A DNA stretch of 64,000 bases, taken from assembly GCF_020144665.1 (NCBI RefSeq), contig NZ_JAAHBQ010000014.1, positions 44,129 to 108,128 on the forward strand, given 5' to 3'. The stretch comes from Oscillatoria salina IIICB1. GTDB taxonomy: Bacteria > Cyanobacteriota > Cyanobacteriia > Cyanobacteriales > SIO1D9. The translations under genes were made by a program, and so were the position numbers. This document shows, one piece after another, positions 8,692-19,900 of this stretch (the first letter of the stretch is position 1; every line of letters begins with the position of its first letter). The notes below the pieces were generated by a model. The model worked only from the letters and a program-made list of their open reading frames with translations, ran no database searches and was not told the origin of the DNA.

Positions 8692-10032
8692 ATGAAATTC
8701 CCAGAAGGACCGCGATCGCCAGAGTTAATCCAGACAATCGAGTTAATTACTAATTCTCTAAATTATTTGGAGCGGTGTAATCAACGCTATGGTGACATTT
8801 TCACGATCCGCTTTCTGAGCTATCCTCCGTCTGTGATTGTGAGCAATCCCCAGGCGATCGAAGAAATTTTCACCGCCGATCCCAAAATATTTAACTTAGA
8901 ACAAGGTAATAAGATTTTACCTCCAGCGTTACTGGGAGCGAACTCAGTTATCTTTATGGATGGCGATCGCCATGAGGAGCGACGACGGTTGTTATCTCCT
9001 CCGTTTCGCGGGGAGCGAATGCGGGTTTATGGTCAACTGATTTTTGATATTACTCAGCAAATTATTAGCCAATGGACAATAGGTAAACCATTCCAAGTTC
9101 GGTCTGCGATGCAACAAATTTCGATGCAGACGATCCTGCGTGCTGTCTTTGGCTTAAATGAGGGAAACCGCCTGCAACAACTTGAAAATTTACTAACTTC
9201 AATGATGAATATATTTAGTTCTCCTTGGCGATCTAGCTTTTTATTTATCGAAGCATTACAGCGAGATTTGGGACCCTGGAGTTTGTGGGGAAACTTTCTG
9301 CGCACCCGCAAGCAAGCTGACGAACTCATTTATGAAGAAATTCACCAGCGACGAAACGATCCGAATTTGTCTGGTGAAGATGTCCTCAGCTTGGCGATCG
9401 CCGCTCGTGATTCACAAGGTCAATCAATGACCCCTATAGAATTACGGGACGAGTTGATGACTTTATTAGTAGCAGGTCACGATAATGTTGCCTCAAGTTT
9501 AGCCTGGGCTTTGTACTGGATTCATCGTCTACCGGAAGTCCGCAAAAAGCTACTCACAGAAATAGAAACTCTTGGTTCTCATCCCGAACCCCTGGAAGTT
9601 ACTCAACTTCCCTATTTAGAAGCAGTTTGTCAGGAAACGTTACGAATATGCCCGCCTGTTTTGTTTACTTTTCCCAGAATTTTACAAGCACCATTTCCAA
9701 TCATGGGCTACGATTTAGAACCAGGAACTTTGATCTCGCCTTGTATTTACTTAACTCATCAACGACCAGACTTATATCCTGAGCCTAAATCTTTTCAACC
9801 CGAACGTTTCTTGGCAAAGAAATTTTCTCCTTTTGAATTTTTTCCTTTTGGGGGTGGTAATCGTCGCTGTCTTGGCGTGGCTTTTGCCCAATTTGAAATG
9901 AAGTTGATTCTGGCAAAAATTTTATCTCATCTGCAACTCACCTCAACAAATCTTGATTCAATTAAGCCTCAACTTCGAGGCGGTACTCTTGCTCCTTCAG
10001 AAAATTTTTACTTAATTCCTACCTTAAAATAA
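8692..10032 (+). CDS. cytochrome P450 (CYP110/CYP120-like)
   Basis: A 446-residue P450 without an N-terminal anchor. The I-helix oxygen motif is AGHDNVASS (His in place of the more usual Gly/Ala), the ExxR motif is ETLRICPP, the PERF-type motif is FQPERFL, and the heme loop is FPFGGGNRRCLG with Cys393 as thiolate ligand. Cyanobacterial CYP110/120 enzymes oxidise fatty acids, terpenes or other small molecules. Here the gene lies inside the NRPS operon, and its stop codon overlaps the next start by one base (TAATG), so the two are co-translated. A tailoring hydroxylation or oxidation of the NRPS product is inferred. Confidence 0.95.
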   Translation: MKFPEGPRSPELIQTIELITNSLNYLERCNQRYGDIFTIRFLSYPPSVIVSNPQAIEEIFTADPKIFNLEQGNKILPPALLGANSVIFMDGDRHEERRRLLSPPFRGERMRVYGQLIFDITQQIISQWTIGKPFQVRSAMQQISMQTILRAVFGLNEGNRLQQLENLLTSMMNIFSSPWRSSFLFIEALQRDLGPWSLWGNFLRTRKQADELIYEEIHQRRNDPNLSGEDVLSLAIAARDSQGQSMTPIELRDELMTLLVAGHDNVASSLAWALYWIHRLPEVRKKLLTEIETLGSHPEPLEVTQLPYLEAVCQETLRICPPVLFTFPRILQAPFPIMGYDLEPGTLISPCIYLTHQRPDLYPEPKSFQPERFLAKKFSPFEFFPFGGGNRRCLGVAFAQFEMKLILAKILSHLQLTSTNLDSIKPQLRGGTLAPSENFYLIPTLK

Positions 10033-12401
10033 TGAGTAAGAAAATCCTTCTAAGTTGGTTGTTGATTATCTTTTTAGCTTTTTTTTCCGTCTTTCAAACT
10101 CAACCGCCCGCAGTACAACCATTAGATGCTCCTCTCACCGAATTTTCTGCAAGTCGAGCCTTGAAACACTTGGAAGTCATTGCCGAAAAACCTCATCCTA
10201 TTGGTTCAGCAGCAAACCAAAAAGTTCGAGACTATCTTGTCCGAGAGTTAACTCATTTAGGACTTAACCCTCAAATTCAAACAACCACTGCTATTAACTC
10301 AATGTGGGACGAGATTATTCTCGCAGGAACTGTCAATAATATTATTGCTAAGTTAGAAGGAACAGAGAATACCGAGAATGCTATCTTACTAGCAGCTCAT
10401 TATGACTCCGAGCCAAACAGTCTTGGAGCTAGTGACGATGGCGCCGCAGTAGCAGCAATCTTAGAAACAATCAGAGCTTTAAAAGCAAGTTTACCTCTCA
10501 AAAATGATGTAATTGTTCTCTTTACAGATGGCGAAGAAGTTGGACTGCTAGGAGCAAAAGCTTTTGTCGAGCGACACCCCTGGGCTAAATATATCAAACT
10601 AGCAGTAAATTTTGAAGCTCGCGGTACTAGTGGAGCCAGTTTCATGTTTGAAACCAGTAAAAATAATGATTGGTTGATTCAAGAATTTGCTAAATTAACT
10701 ACTCATCCGTTTATCAATTCTTTTGCTTCTAGTTTAGCAAATCTCTTACCTAATGAAACCGATATGACCATCTTTAAAAAGGTGGGATTAGCTGGCTTAA
10801 ATTTTGCTTATATCAATGATAGTTTTAACTATCATAGTGCCTTAGATAATCTTGACAATCTCGATCGACGGAGTCTTCAGCATCATGGTAATTATGCCTT
10901 AGCGATCGCGCGTCATTTTGGCAACCTGAATTTAGAAACTCAGTCAAAAGTTAATGCTATTTACTTCGATCTCTTTGGTTTAACTTTGATTCATTACTCT
11001 GAAGCCTGGGTTATCCCTTTAGCAATTTTAGTCATTTTATTATTTATTCTAGTTGTAATCTTAGGTTTTAGACAAGGACAGTTAACCTTCTCTGGCATTA
11101 CTTGGGGCTTTTTAGCTTGGTTATTCAGCATGATTTGCGCTGAAATTGCGATCCTCTTAACCTGGTGGGGAATATGTAAAATCCATGATGCTTATAACTG
11201 GTCATCTTTCTACGACTACAGTTTTTATTATTACCTCAATACCTACAATAGCAATTTTTATATTAGTAGTTTTGTAGCCCTTACTCTTGGCATTAGTTCA
11301 GGCATTTACATTTGGCTATCTCAAAAACTAAATGGGGATAATTTGGCAATAGGGGCAACGCTCTGGTGGTTGATACTCGCGATTTTAAGTAGTTGGTATT
11401 TACCAGGTACGAGTTATCTATTTACCTTGCCCTTATTATTTCGACTTATTGGCTTTATATTTACTTTTAAATCCCCGCCCAAAGAGCTGATTTCTTGGCA
11501 ACACTTAATTATCATTTCTTTCTGTACTATTCCCGGAATCGTACTTTTAATTCCGACAATATATTTGGCATTTATTGCTTTAACGGTCAACTTTGCTGCC
11601 TTAGTTATAATTCTCTTAATGCTCCTCTTAGGATTATTGATTCCCCATTTTTATTTACTCGATACACCCCCAAAATGGATTTTACCTACAAGCTCATTGT
11701 TAGTCAGTATAATTCTTATCATTATCGGGCTTGTCAAAGCAGATTTTAACGCGAATCATCCTTTAGCAAATAGTATATTTTATGAATTAAATGCCGATAC
11801 AAACCAAGCAGCTTGGGTAAGTTTTAATGCACCTACAGACAAGTGGACATCTCAGTTTTTTGTCGAAGATGTTAAACGAGGTAATCTAATTGAACAATTC
11901 GATATCGCTGAATATATACTCGTAAATTCAGAATATTATCCCCCTAATGAAAGGTATATTTTTAAAGTTAAGGCTCCTCTTGTCTCTTTAAATCCTCCAA
12001 CTATTGAGATAGTTAACGAGCGAGTAAATAATGAAACTAGAACTTTAGATTTTCATATTAGTTCATCTCAGAAAACTAGAGTTATGAATATTTATCTAAA
12101 TTCTCCCACAACAGTTTTAGTTTCTCAAATTAATGGACAAATAATTACCGATCCTAATTCCTTGATGTCTAACGAGCTAAAAAATCAGTGGAGATTACAA
12201 TATCAGGCTTTTCCTGATGAGGGAATTGACTTAACTTTAGTAATTAATTCAGGTCAACCTATATCTATTAAGCTAGTAGAAGAAATGGATGGATTTCCTC
12301 AAATTTTAGAGACTTCTCTCGAACCCAGAACTAACGCAATGATGCAAATGCCCTTTGCAATTAGCGATCTAACTTTGTTAAGTAAATCTTTTAAGTTTTA
12401 A
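10032..12401 (+). CDS. membrane M28-family metallopeptidase (candidate pro-drug maturation enzyme)
   Basis: 789 residues: a short N-terminal membrane segment, an M28 zinc aminopeptidase domain, about eight to nine membrane helices between roughly residues 320 and 580, and a C-terminal extracytoplasmic domain. All M28 metal and catalytic residues are visible: His123 and Asp125 (AHYDS), Asp135 (ASDDG), Glu168/Glu169 (DGEE), Glu195 (NFEARG) and His268 (YHSALDN). The architecture resembles ERMP1-like peptidases. It is translationally coupled to the P450. In saframycin and related pathways a membrane peptidase removes an N-acylated leader outside the cytoplasm; that role fits here but is inferred. 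Confidence 0.9.
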   Translation: MSKKILLSWLLIIFLAFFSVFQTQPPAVQPLDAPLTEFSASRALKHLEVIAEKPHPIGSAANQKVRDYLVRELTHLGLNPQIQTTTAINSMWDEIILAGTVNNIIAKLEGTENTENAILLAAHYDSEPNSLGASDDGAAVAAILETIRALKASLPLKNDVIVLFTDGEEVGLLGAKAFVERHPWAKYIKLAVNFEARGTSGASFMFETSKNNDWLIQEFAKLTTHPFINSFASSLANLLPNETDMTIFKKVGLAGLNFAYINDSFNYHSALDNLDNLDRRSLQHHGNYALAIARHFGNLNLETQSKVNAIYFDLFGLTLIHYSEAWVIPLAILVILLFILVVILGFRQGQLTFSGITWGFLAWLFSMICAEIAILLTWWGICKIHDAYNWSSFYDYSFYYYLNTYNSNFYISSFVALTLGISSGIYIWLSQKLNGDNLAIGATLWWLILAILSSWYLPGTSYLFTLPLLFRLIGFIFTFKSPPKELISWQHLIIISFCTIPGIVLLIPTIYLAFIALTVNFAALVIILLMLLLGLLIPHFYLLDTPPKWILPTSSLLVSIILIIIGLVKADFNANHPLANSIFYELNADTNQAAWVSFNAPTDKWTSQFFVEDVKRGNLIEQFDIAEYILVNSEYYPPNERYIFKVKAPLVSLNPPTIEIVNERVNNETRTLDFHISSSQKTRVMNIYLNSPTTVLVSQINGQIITDPNSLMSNELKNQWRLQYQAFPDEGIDLTLVINSGQPISIKLVEEMDGFPQILETSLEPRTNAMMQMPFAISDLTLLSKSFKF

Positions 12402-12586
12402 GCCTTATCTAACCTTCACTTCGTCCCTCAAACAAAAAGTTATTCTCCCGAGCATGATTGTTGTATACTAAAGATCGTCACTCGCACCCAAATCTGTTTG
12501 TTACTTCGTAAGCGATCGTCAGGAAAAACTCGCTTAATTTAGCTATAATTGAGTAAGTTCAGTCCCGGTTATCTCTAAAAAAATCT

Positions 12587-13114
12587 ATGCCCAAAATAAT
12601 CTTATTTATAACTTGTAGTTTGGATGGATATATTGCTAGAAAATCTGGCGAATTAGACTGGTTATCTAGCAAGCGAGATTCCGATCGAGATCATGAATAT
12701 ACTGAATTTTTCAATCAGATTGATACAGTATTGATGGGGAAGAACACATATCAACAAATTCTCGATTTTGACGAATATCCTTATGAAGGTAAACAAGGCT
12801 TCGTCTTTTCCCGTACTCTTTCAGGAAAAAAAGATGAGAATGTAGAATTCGTTCAATTGAGCGAAAAGTTTATTAACGATCTCCGTAAAAAAAATCAAGG
12901 TGATATTTGGTTAATTGGAGGTGCAAAAACAATACACTATTTCCTCAAACATAATGCGATCGATCGCTTGATTCTTGCCATACAACCAATTATCCTTGGA
13001 GATGGGATTCCTCTGATTATTAAAAATTCCAGTCTGGAGTTAAAGCTTGATTTGAAAAAGGTCGCAAGCTATGATTCTGGATTATTGCAACTAACTTACG
13101 ATACTAATAGTTAG
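12587..13114 (+). CDS. dihydrofolate reductase / RibD C-terminal family protein
   Basis: A 175-residue protein starting with the family pattern ITCSLDGYIA, then MGKNTYQQI, a pyridine-nucleotide loop LIGGAKTIHYF, and PIILGDGIPL near the end. These proteins bind NADPH; apart from DHFR and RibD, most have no known substrate. It is 185 bases after the peptidase gene and has its own upstream region, so it is probably not part of the biosynthetic operon, although same-strand co-transcription cannot be excluded. Confidence 0.88.
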   Translation: MPKIILFITCSLDGYIARKSGELDWLSSKRDSDRDHEYTEFFNQIDTVLMGKNTYQQILDFDEYPYEGKQGFVFSRTLSGKKDENVEFVQLSEKFINDLRKKNQGDIWLIGGAKTIHYFLKHNAIDRLILAIQPIILGDGIPLIIKNSSLELKLDLKKVASYDSGLLQLTYDTNS

Positions 13115-13466
13115 TTCAACAAAACTCACTTAAGACATCTTTCTTATTTTCAATTTGCTGCGAGCGATCGCCGATCGCTCGATTTAGTGTATCGCTGCTG
13201 AAGAGCCAATTGTCAAGCAACAACTCCTTTTATATTACTCCTCTTAGACGTACCGGAAATAGTAAAATCTCGAAACCCTGATTACCTGCTACTGAAGCAA
13301 AGGAATATTTGAGCGATCGGATTTAATACTTGCTCTCACCACTTAATTACATCAAATCTATCATCTTTATAAATCTTCACGGCAGCTCATTGGGGAATCC
13401 AAACTACTCAACAAAAACAAACTCGCTTTTCTAAACATTAACTTTTGTAACAAAATTCGCCCACTT

Positions 13467-13819
13467 GCATAAAAACCGCAAACCCCGACCGAAACCCCAA
13501 TAGGAAGGTAGAGAAAACAAAAATCCCCACAAAAATAGCAATCAAAGTGGGCAACTCTCATACCTACCTTCCACTGACGCTGTACCTCAATTCAGTGTAA
13601 ACACCAGTAAAACAACTTACACTAACCAAACAAAAAATGTGGGAACTACCAGACTATCTAGCAATTTATCAACTCAGCACCCCAAGATTACGCGAACTTG
13701 TCGCCAGCCGCGAAATCAAACAACCTCAGCCCCCTAGGGAAACCAACCAGAAACTTTGTAAAGAAATGCAAAGCTGTGCATAAAAACCGTAACCAGCGAC
13801 CAAAGAAAAATCTAGGAAG
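13467..13819. repeat. two diverged direct copies of a ~41-base element
   Basis: Copy A at 13467-13507 and copy B at 13778-13819 share GCATAAAAACCG at the left, CGACC in the middle and TAGGAAG at the right, with nearly the same spacing (34 and 35 bases between outer blocks) and a more variable interior. The pattern looks like a conserved element or structured RNA more than chance. Function unknown. Confidence 0.4.
13637..13783 (+). CDS. possible small ORF, 48 codons, unknown
   Basis: Starts MWELPDYLAIYQL and contains TPRLRELVASREI, which looks like a helix pair, and ends in GCA TAA inside one copy of the local repeat. No clear ribosome site. It may be a gene remnant or chance ORF; I do not recognise it. 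Confidence 0.22.
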   Translation: MWELPDYLAIYQLSTPRLRELVASREIKQPQPPRETNQKLCKEMQSCA

Positions 13820-13930
13820 ACGGTTGCAGAGCATCTCACCCCTTCCCTAATTAGTTCAAATGTTTCGTTCGTAGTCAGCGTTAAAGCGCTGAAAAGATTC
13901 TCATCTACTAAAAAACCAGGAGTGTTCAAA

Positions 13931-16900
13931 ATGGCAGATCAAAATATCCAACCCACTTTCAACAACGACTTGTTACCTAACGAATCAGTAGAAAACATTG
14001 ACAGTCTCTTCTCGCTAGTAGAAACAGCAAAGCAGCTATCTCTAGAAGAACTACAAACATTTTCTCAAGACTCAGAATTCAGCAGCAAAATGAAGTTAGT
14101 TTTTGGTGAAAATAACGATTATAGCCAACTACAAACAGCTTTTGCTTCTAGCAATTTTGATTCATTCCCTAACATTAAAATTCTTACTGTAGAAGAACTA
14201 AATGGAGCAAATGCTGCCTATGCAGGTACAACAAATACTATTTATTTTTCCTCTGATTTCTTGAGTTGCTACAGCGATAATACTGATGTAGTGAAGAGTG
14301 TTTTTTTAGAAGAGTTTGGACATTATATAGATTATCAAATAAATGTAACAGATACACCTGGAGATGAAGGACGAGTATTTTCAGCGACTATTTTGGGTGA
14401 GGATTTAGATTCTGATACTTTGAAGTTACTTCGACAAGAAGATGACTCTAGTATTTTAAGCTTGAATAATGAAAGTATTTTTATTGAACAATCAATCGGG
14501 ACAACGACCTACTCAGAAAATCTTAGTTTTGGGGGATTTAATTTTCAGCGAAATACTGCGGAATACATTAATAACTTCTTCGGTACTGAGATAAGCAATT
14601 ATCAGGAGTATAATTCAGGTGATGCCTTCACAACAACTTTCAATTACGGAAATAAAAGCGACTCCTATAATGTTGATATTGATGTTTTTGGTGGTGAAGT
14701 TGGAAAAGCTAGTGCAGGTATAACTTTGAATGGAGGATCAATTGAAACAGGATTTGAATTAAATCTAGGATATAATCTTGGAGAAATTAATGTTGATTTA
14801 CCATTTAATTCATCTATTGATGCTAGTGCAATTAATAATCAACTAACTTTTGATTTCACAAATATCTATGATGGAGAGTTTGAATTTATAGCACCTTCTC
14901 TTTTCGCTTCTTTAGATACTATTTTAAACTATGACATTGGTTCTCTTGATGCTTTCTTCAAGGCTTCAGCACTTGGTAATGATTACTCAGGAAGTGCTAC
15001 TCTTATGCCAGGAGGTAGCAACAATCTTTCATACGAAATTTTTAATCTGAATACTACTGATATCCTTGATTACTTGGATGAAAACTCCTCCACTTCAATT
15101 GATCTAAGTATACTTGATGTTGGTAGTGTAGGAGTAACAATTCCTGATTTGCTACCAGAAGCAAATGTTACAACTGATGGAGAATATTCACTAGAACTTT
15201 ATGATGAAACCGAAGACTTTATTAATGCCACATTTGCTGTCGATCAATTATTTGCGAAAATATCTCCAGTAGCAAATGCAATATTAGCTCCTTCTATCAG
15301 TCTTCCTCTCGGACCAGTATCGATTGAAGCAGGTTTACGGACTATTCCAGCAGAACTTAAAGCTAAATTAGACCATAATTATAGTTATAAAACTGGTATA
15401 AAAGAAGGCTCTGTTGAAATTGTAGGAGGAGAATTTGAAAACACTTCAACATCTTTTGAACTTATCGATGAACTGTTGGCAAAAGATATCATCGATAATG
15501 ATTCAAAAATTGATTTAACTTTAAGCTACAATCCTGACATATTTTTTTCAGCAAATGTTTATTTAGAACCGAAGATAACTGGTAACATTGGATTTTTGGA
15601 AGGAAGCCTTGGAATAAGTGGCAGTGTATTCGAGGTATTTTCAGTTGGTTTATCGAAAAGTCTAACGGCAGTAGATATTAAAGAATGGGTTTTTTGGGAA
15701 GGGGATCCAATTACAATCCTTGAAGGAGAGATAAGTATTCCTTTCAACGAGATTTACCGATTTTTTACAGGAAGCGATCCCACAGACAACACAATTTCTA
15801 TCGAAATTCCTTTTAACACTATCTTCCCGAATGTAGGAACTGCTGGCGACGACGTTTTAAGCCTTCCTGAATCTGCTGGTGTCGAGAACTTATATGGAGA
15901 AGCAGGAAACGATACCCTCTATGGTAACTCTTCTGCCAACAGAATCATGGGAGCAGAAGACAACGACCATATTCATGCTGGTGCAGGAAATGACGAACTT
16001 CATGGTGAACAAGGTAGCGATGAACTCTGGGGTGACGAAGGACAAGATACACTTTATGGTGAGACAGGAAATGACACTCTTCACGGAGGTTTAGGTAACG
16101 ACAACCTCTGGGGTAATGAAGGTAACGACGAACTTTGGGGTGATGAAGGACAAGATACTCTCCACGGTAATTCGGAAAATGATACCCTTCACGGTGGTTC
16201 CGGAAATGACATACTTTTAGGTGACGATGGTGCAGACTATCTTAAAGGTGACGAAGACGAAGATTTATTAGAAGGCTGGACTGGCAATGATACCTTAGAA
16301 GGTGGTACAGGTAACGATACACTCTACGGTCAAGCAGACAACGACCAACTTTACGGAGAAAGCGGCTACGACATCCTCTATGGTGGTGATGGCTACGACT
16401 ACCTTAACGGAGGAACAGAAGACGACTACTTAGAAGGTAACTTTGGTAACGATACCCTCGAAGGTAACTCCGGTAACGACACACTTTACGGTCAAGGAGA
16501 TAACGACCTCCTCTATGGTAACTCTGGCTACGACATTCTCCACGGTGGTGATGGGGCTGACCAAATTTACGGTGGTAGCGAAAAAGACTTCCTTTACGGT
16601 AACTCTGGTAATGACTATCTTGACGGTGGTACGGGAACTGACTGCTTAGAAGGTAACACTGGCAACGATACCATGCTTGGTGGTGCAAATGAAGATACTT
16701 TGTTTGGTAACGAAGACCATGACTACCTGGATGGTGGAACAGAAAATGACCAACTCTACGGTAACTCCGGTAACGATACCATGCTTGGTGGCGCACACAA
16801 TGATACTTTGTATGGTGGGACAGAAGATGACGAACTCTACGGTAATACTGAAGATGACTTTTTAGTTGGGGAACAAGGTAACGACTACATCGACGGTGGT

Positions 16901-19900
16901 GCAAATATCGATACTGTCAGCTATCACAACTCACCCAACAGCGTCGTTGTCAATATTGAAGAGTGGAAACCTTACCAGAATAATCGCCAACAACGCAAAG
17001 GTTACTACGTTACCCCCATCAACCCAGAATCATACTACACCGACCTCGAACCCTCATACAACATTCTCTGGGCTACCGCTTACGATGGTTTTGGTACAGT
17101 AGATACTCTCAAAGGCTTAGAAAACATCATCGGTAGTAACTACGACGATATTCTCATCGGCAACACTACCCACAATATCATCCAAGGCTTAAAAGGCAAC
17201 GACCTCGTTATCGGTAACGCAGGTAACGACACCCTCGACGGTGGTGAAGGTATCAACACCCTCAGCTATCGTCGCGACGAAGGAAATGTCACCGTCAACC
17301 TTACCACAGGTGAAGCAACCGATGGTTGGGGTGCAAAAGATATCTTAACCAACTTTATCCACGTCGCAGGTTCTAACCACAATGATAAGATCGTAGGCGA
17401 CGACCAAACCAACATTATCACCGGAGACTGGGGAAACGACACCATCGACGGTGGAACCAACAACGACTCTCTCTATGGCGAACGTGGCGATGATAAAATT
17501 ATTGGTGGTCTAGGACAAGATAAAATTATCGGTAACGAAGGTAAAGACCAAATTTGGGGAGACTTAGAAAACGACCCCAACACCGGAGATAATGACTATA
17601 TCCGTGGTGGTGATGGTGACGACGAAATTCATGCAGGCGGCGGAAACGACTTCGTAGCAGGCGATAGCGGTTACGGTAACGACAAAATCTACGGTGATGC
17701 TGGCAATGATACCCTCGAAGGTGGCGTAGGTAAAGACACGATTTCTGGGGGTACAGAAAACGACTTTATCTACGGTCAAGATAACGAAGATTTACTCTTT
17801 GGTGACGAAGGTAACGACTACATCGAAGGTAACTTAGGTAACGATACCATTTCCGGTGGTGACAACGCTGATACGATCTTCGGTAACGAGGATAACGACG
17901 AGATTTTCGGTGATGCTGGTGACGACTACATCGAAGGAAACATTGGTAGCGACACGATTTCCGGTGGTGAAGATAACGACGATATCTACGGTAACGAAGG
18001 AAACGATTTAATCCACGGCGATAACGGTGAAGATAATATCTCTGGTGGTGATGACAAAGATACCATTTTTGGTGATGCCGGAAATGACAACATTACTGGC
18101 GATAATGGTGACGATGTAATTGAAGGTAACGCTGGAAACGATACGATTTCTGGCGGTAACGACAACGATATCATTTTCGGCAACGAAGATAACGATCTTG
18201 TCTACGGAGACGCGGGTAACGACACTATTGAAGGTAACACTGGTGACGACATTCTTAGCGGCGGTGCAGATAATGATTTAATTACAGGTAACGAAGGTAA
18301 TGACGAGATTTTCGGCGACACTGGGGCTGATAAAATATTTGGTAACGAAGGTGAAGATACAATTTCCGGTGGAGATGATAACGATGTTATCGAAGGTAAC
18401 ACAGGATCGGATCTTATCAACGGTAACGAGGGAGAAGATACTATTTCTGGTGGTGACGATGGTGATACGATCTTCGGTGACGCAGGAAAGGATCTGATTT
18501 CTGGTGATAACGGTGATGATGTTATCTCTGGTAATACTGGAGAAGATACCATTTCCGGCGGTAACGACAACGACATCATCGACGGTGGTGAAGATAACGA
18601 CGAAATCTACGGAGATGCTGGTGAAGACACCATTTCTGGTAACGTGGGTGACGATTTTATCTCTGGTGGTGACGACAGCGACTCGTTATCGGGTAATCAA
18701 GGTAATGACGAGATTTTCGGTGATGCTGGGGCTGATTTGATCTTCGGTAACGCTGGTGAAGATACGATTTCCGGTGGTTTAGATAACGACCAAATTGAAG
18801 GTAACACAGGATCGGATTTAATCCACGGTGATGAGGGATTTGATACCATTTCTGGTGGTGACGACGGTGACACTATCTTCGGTGACGCAGGAAACGATCT
18901 TATTTCTGGTGATGCAGGTGATGATTTAATTGAAGGTAATACCGGAGACGATACAATTTCTGGTGGCTTAAATAACGATCTTATCGACGGTGGTGAAGAT
19001 AACGATCTTGTTTACGGAGATACTGGTGAAGACACCATTTCTGGTAACACTGGTGACGATTTAATCTATGGTGGTGATGAGAGTGACTTGTTATCCGGTA
19101 ACGAAGGTAACGACGAGATTTTCGGTGATGCTGGGGCAGATTTTATTTTCGGTAACGCTGGAAATGATACAATTTCCGGTGGTTTAGATAACGATGTTAT
19201 CGAAGGTAACACAGGATCGGATCTCATTCACGGTGACGATGGAGAAGATAGGATTTCCGGTGGTGACGACAGCGACACTATCTTCGGTGACGCAGGAAGC
19301 GATACGATTTTTGGCGATGCAGGTGATGATGTTATTGAAGGTAATCTCGGAAAAGATACAATTTCCGGTGGTTTCGATAACGATCTTATCGACGGTGGTG
19401 AAGATAATGACGAAATTTACGGAGACTTTGGTAACGACACCATTGACGGTAACATTGGTAATGACTTCCTCAGTGGTGGTGATGACGAAGATTTAATTAT
19501 CGGTAATCTCGGTCAAGATACCATTGAAGGTAACAAAGGATTGGATGTAATCTGGGGTGACTTAGAAAATGACCCCACTACAGGAAATAACGATACCATC
19601 TACGGTGGCGATGGTAACGACGAAATTCACGCAGGTGGTGGTGATGACTTCGTAGCTGAAGAAAATAGTAACGGTGACGACACTATCTTTGGTGATGATG
19701 GTAACGATACCATCGATGGTGGTTCGGGTTTCGACTACATCGACGGTGGTATCGGTGATGACTCAATCTTTGGTGAAGGTCACAGCGATACAATTACAGG
19801 TGGTGAAGGTAACGATACTATCTCTGGTGGTGACTGGGATGACATCATCGAAGGAAACTCTGGAAATGACTCTATTTCCGGTGATGAAGGTAACGATACC

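Larger units (their letters stand above)
13115..13930. other. 816-base intergenic region before the RTX gene
   Basis: No well-supported gene. It holds a palindrome GAGCGATCGCCGATCGCTC near 13162, a possible 48-codon ORF (13637-13783), two diverged copies of a 41-base element (13467 and 13778), and near 13867 a GTTCGTAGTCAGCG...AGCGCT segment that matches the 91-bp repeat family at 56662. It probably contains the promoter of the RTX gene. Confidence 0.6.

Noticed and set aside
13463..13560. A known riboswitch (glutamine or c-di-GMP type) upstream of the RTX gene
   Set aside because: The conserved blocks do not match the consensus sequences I know of for either class.
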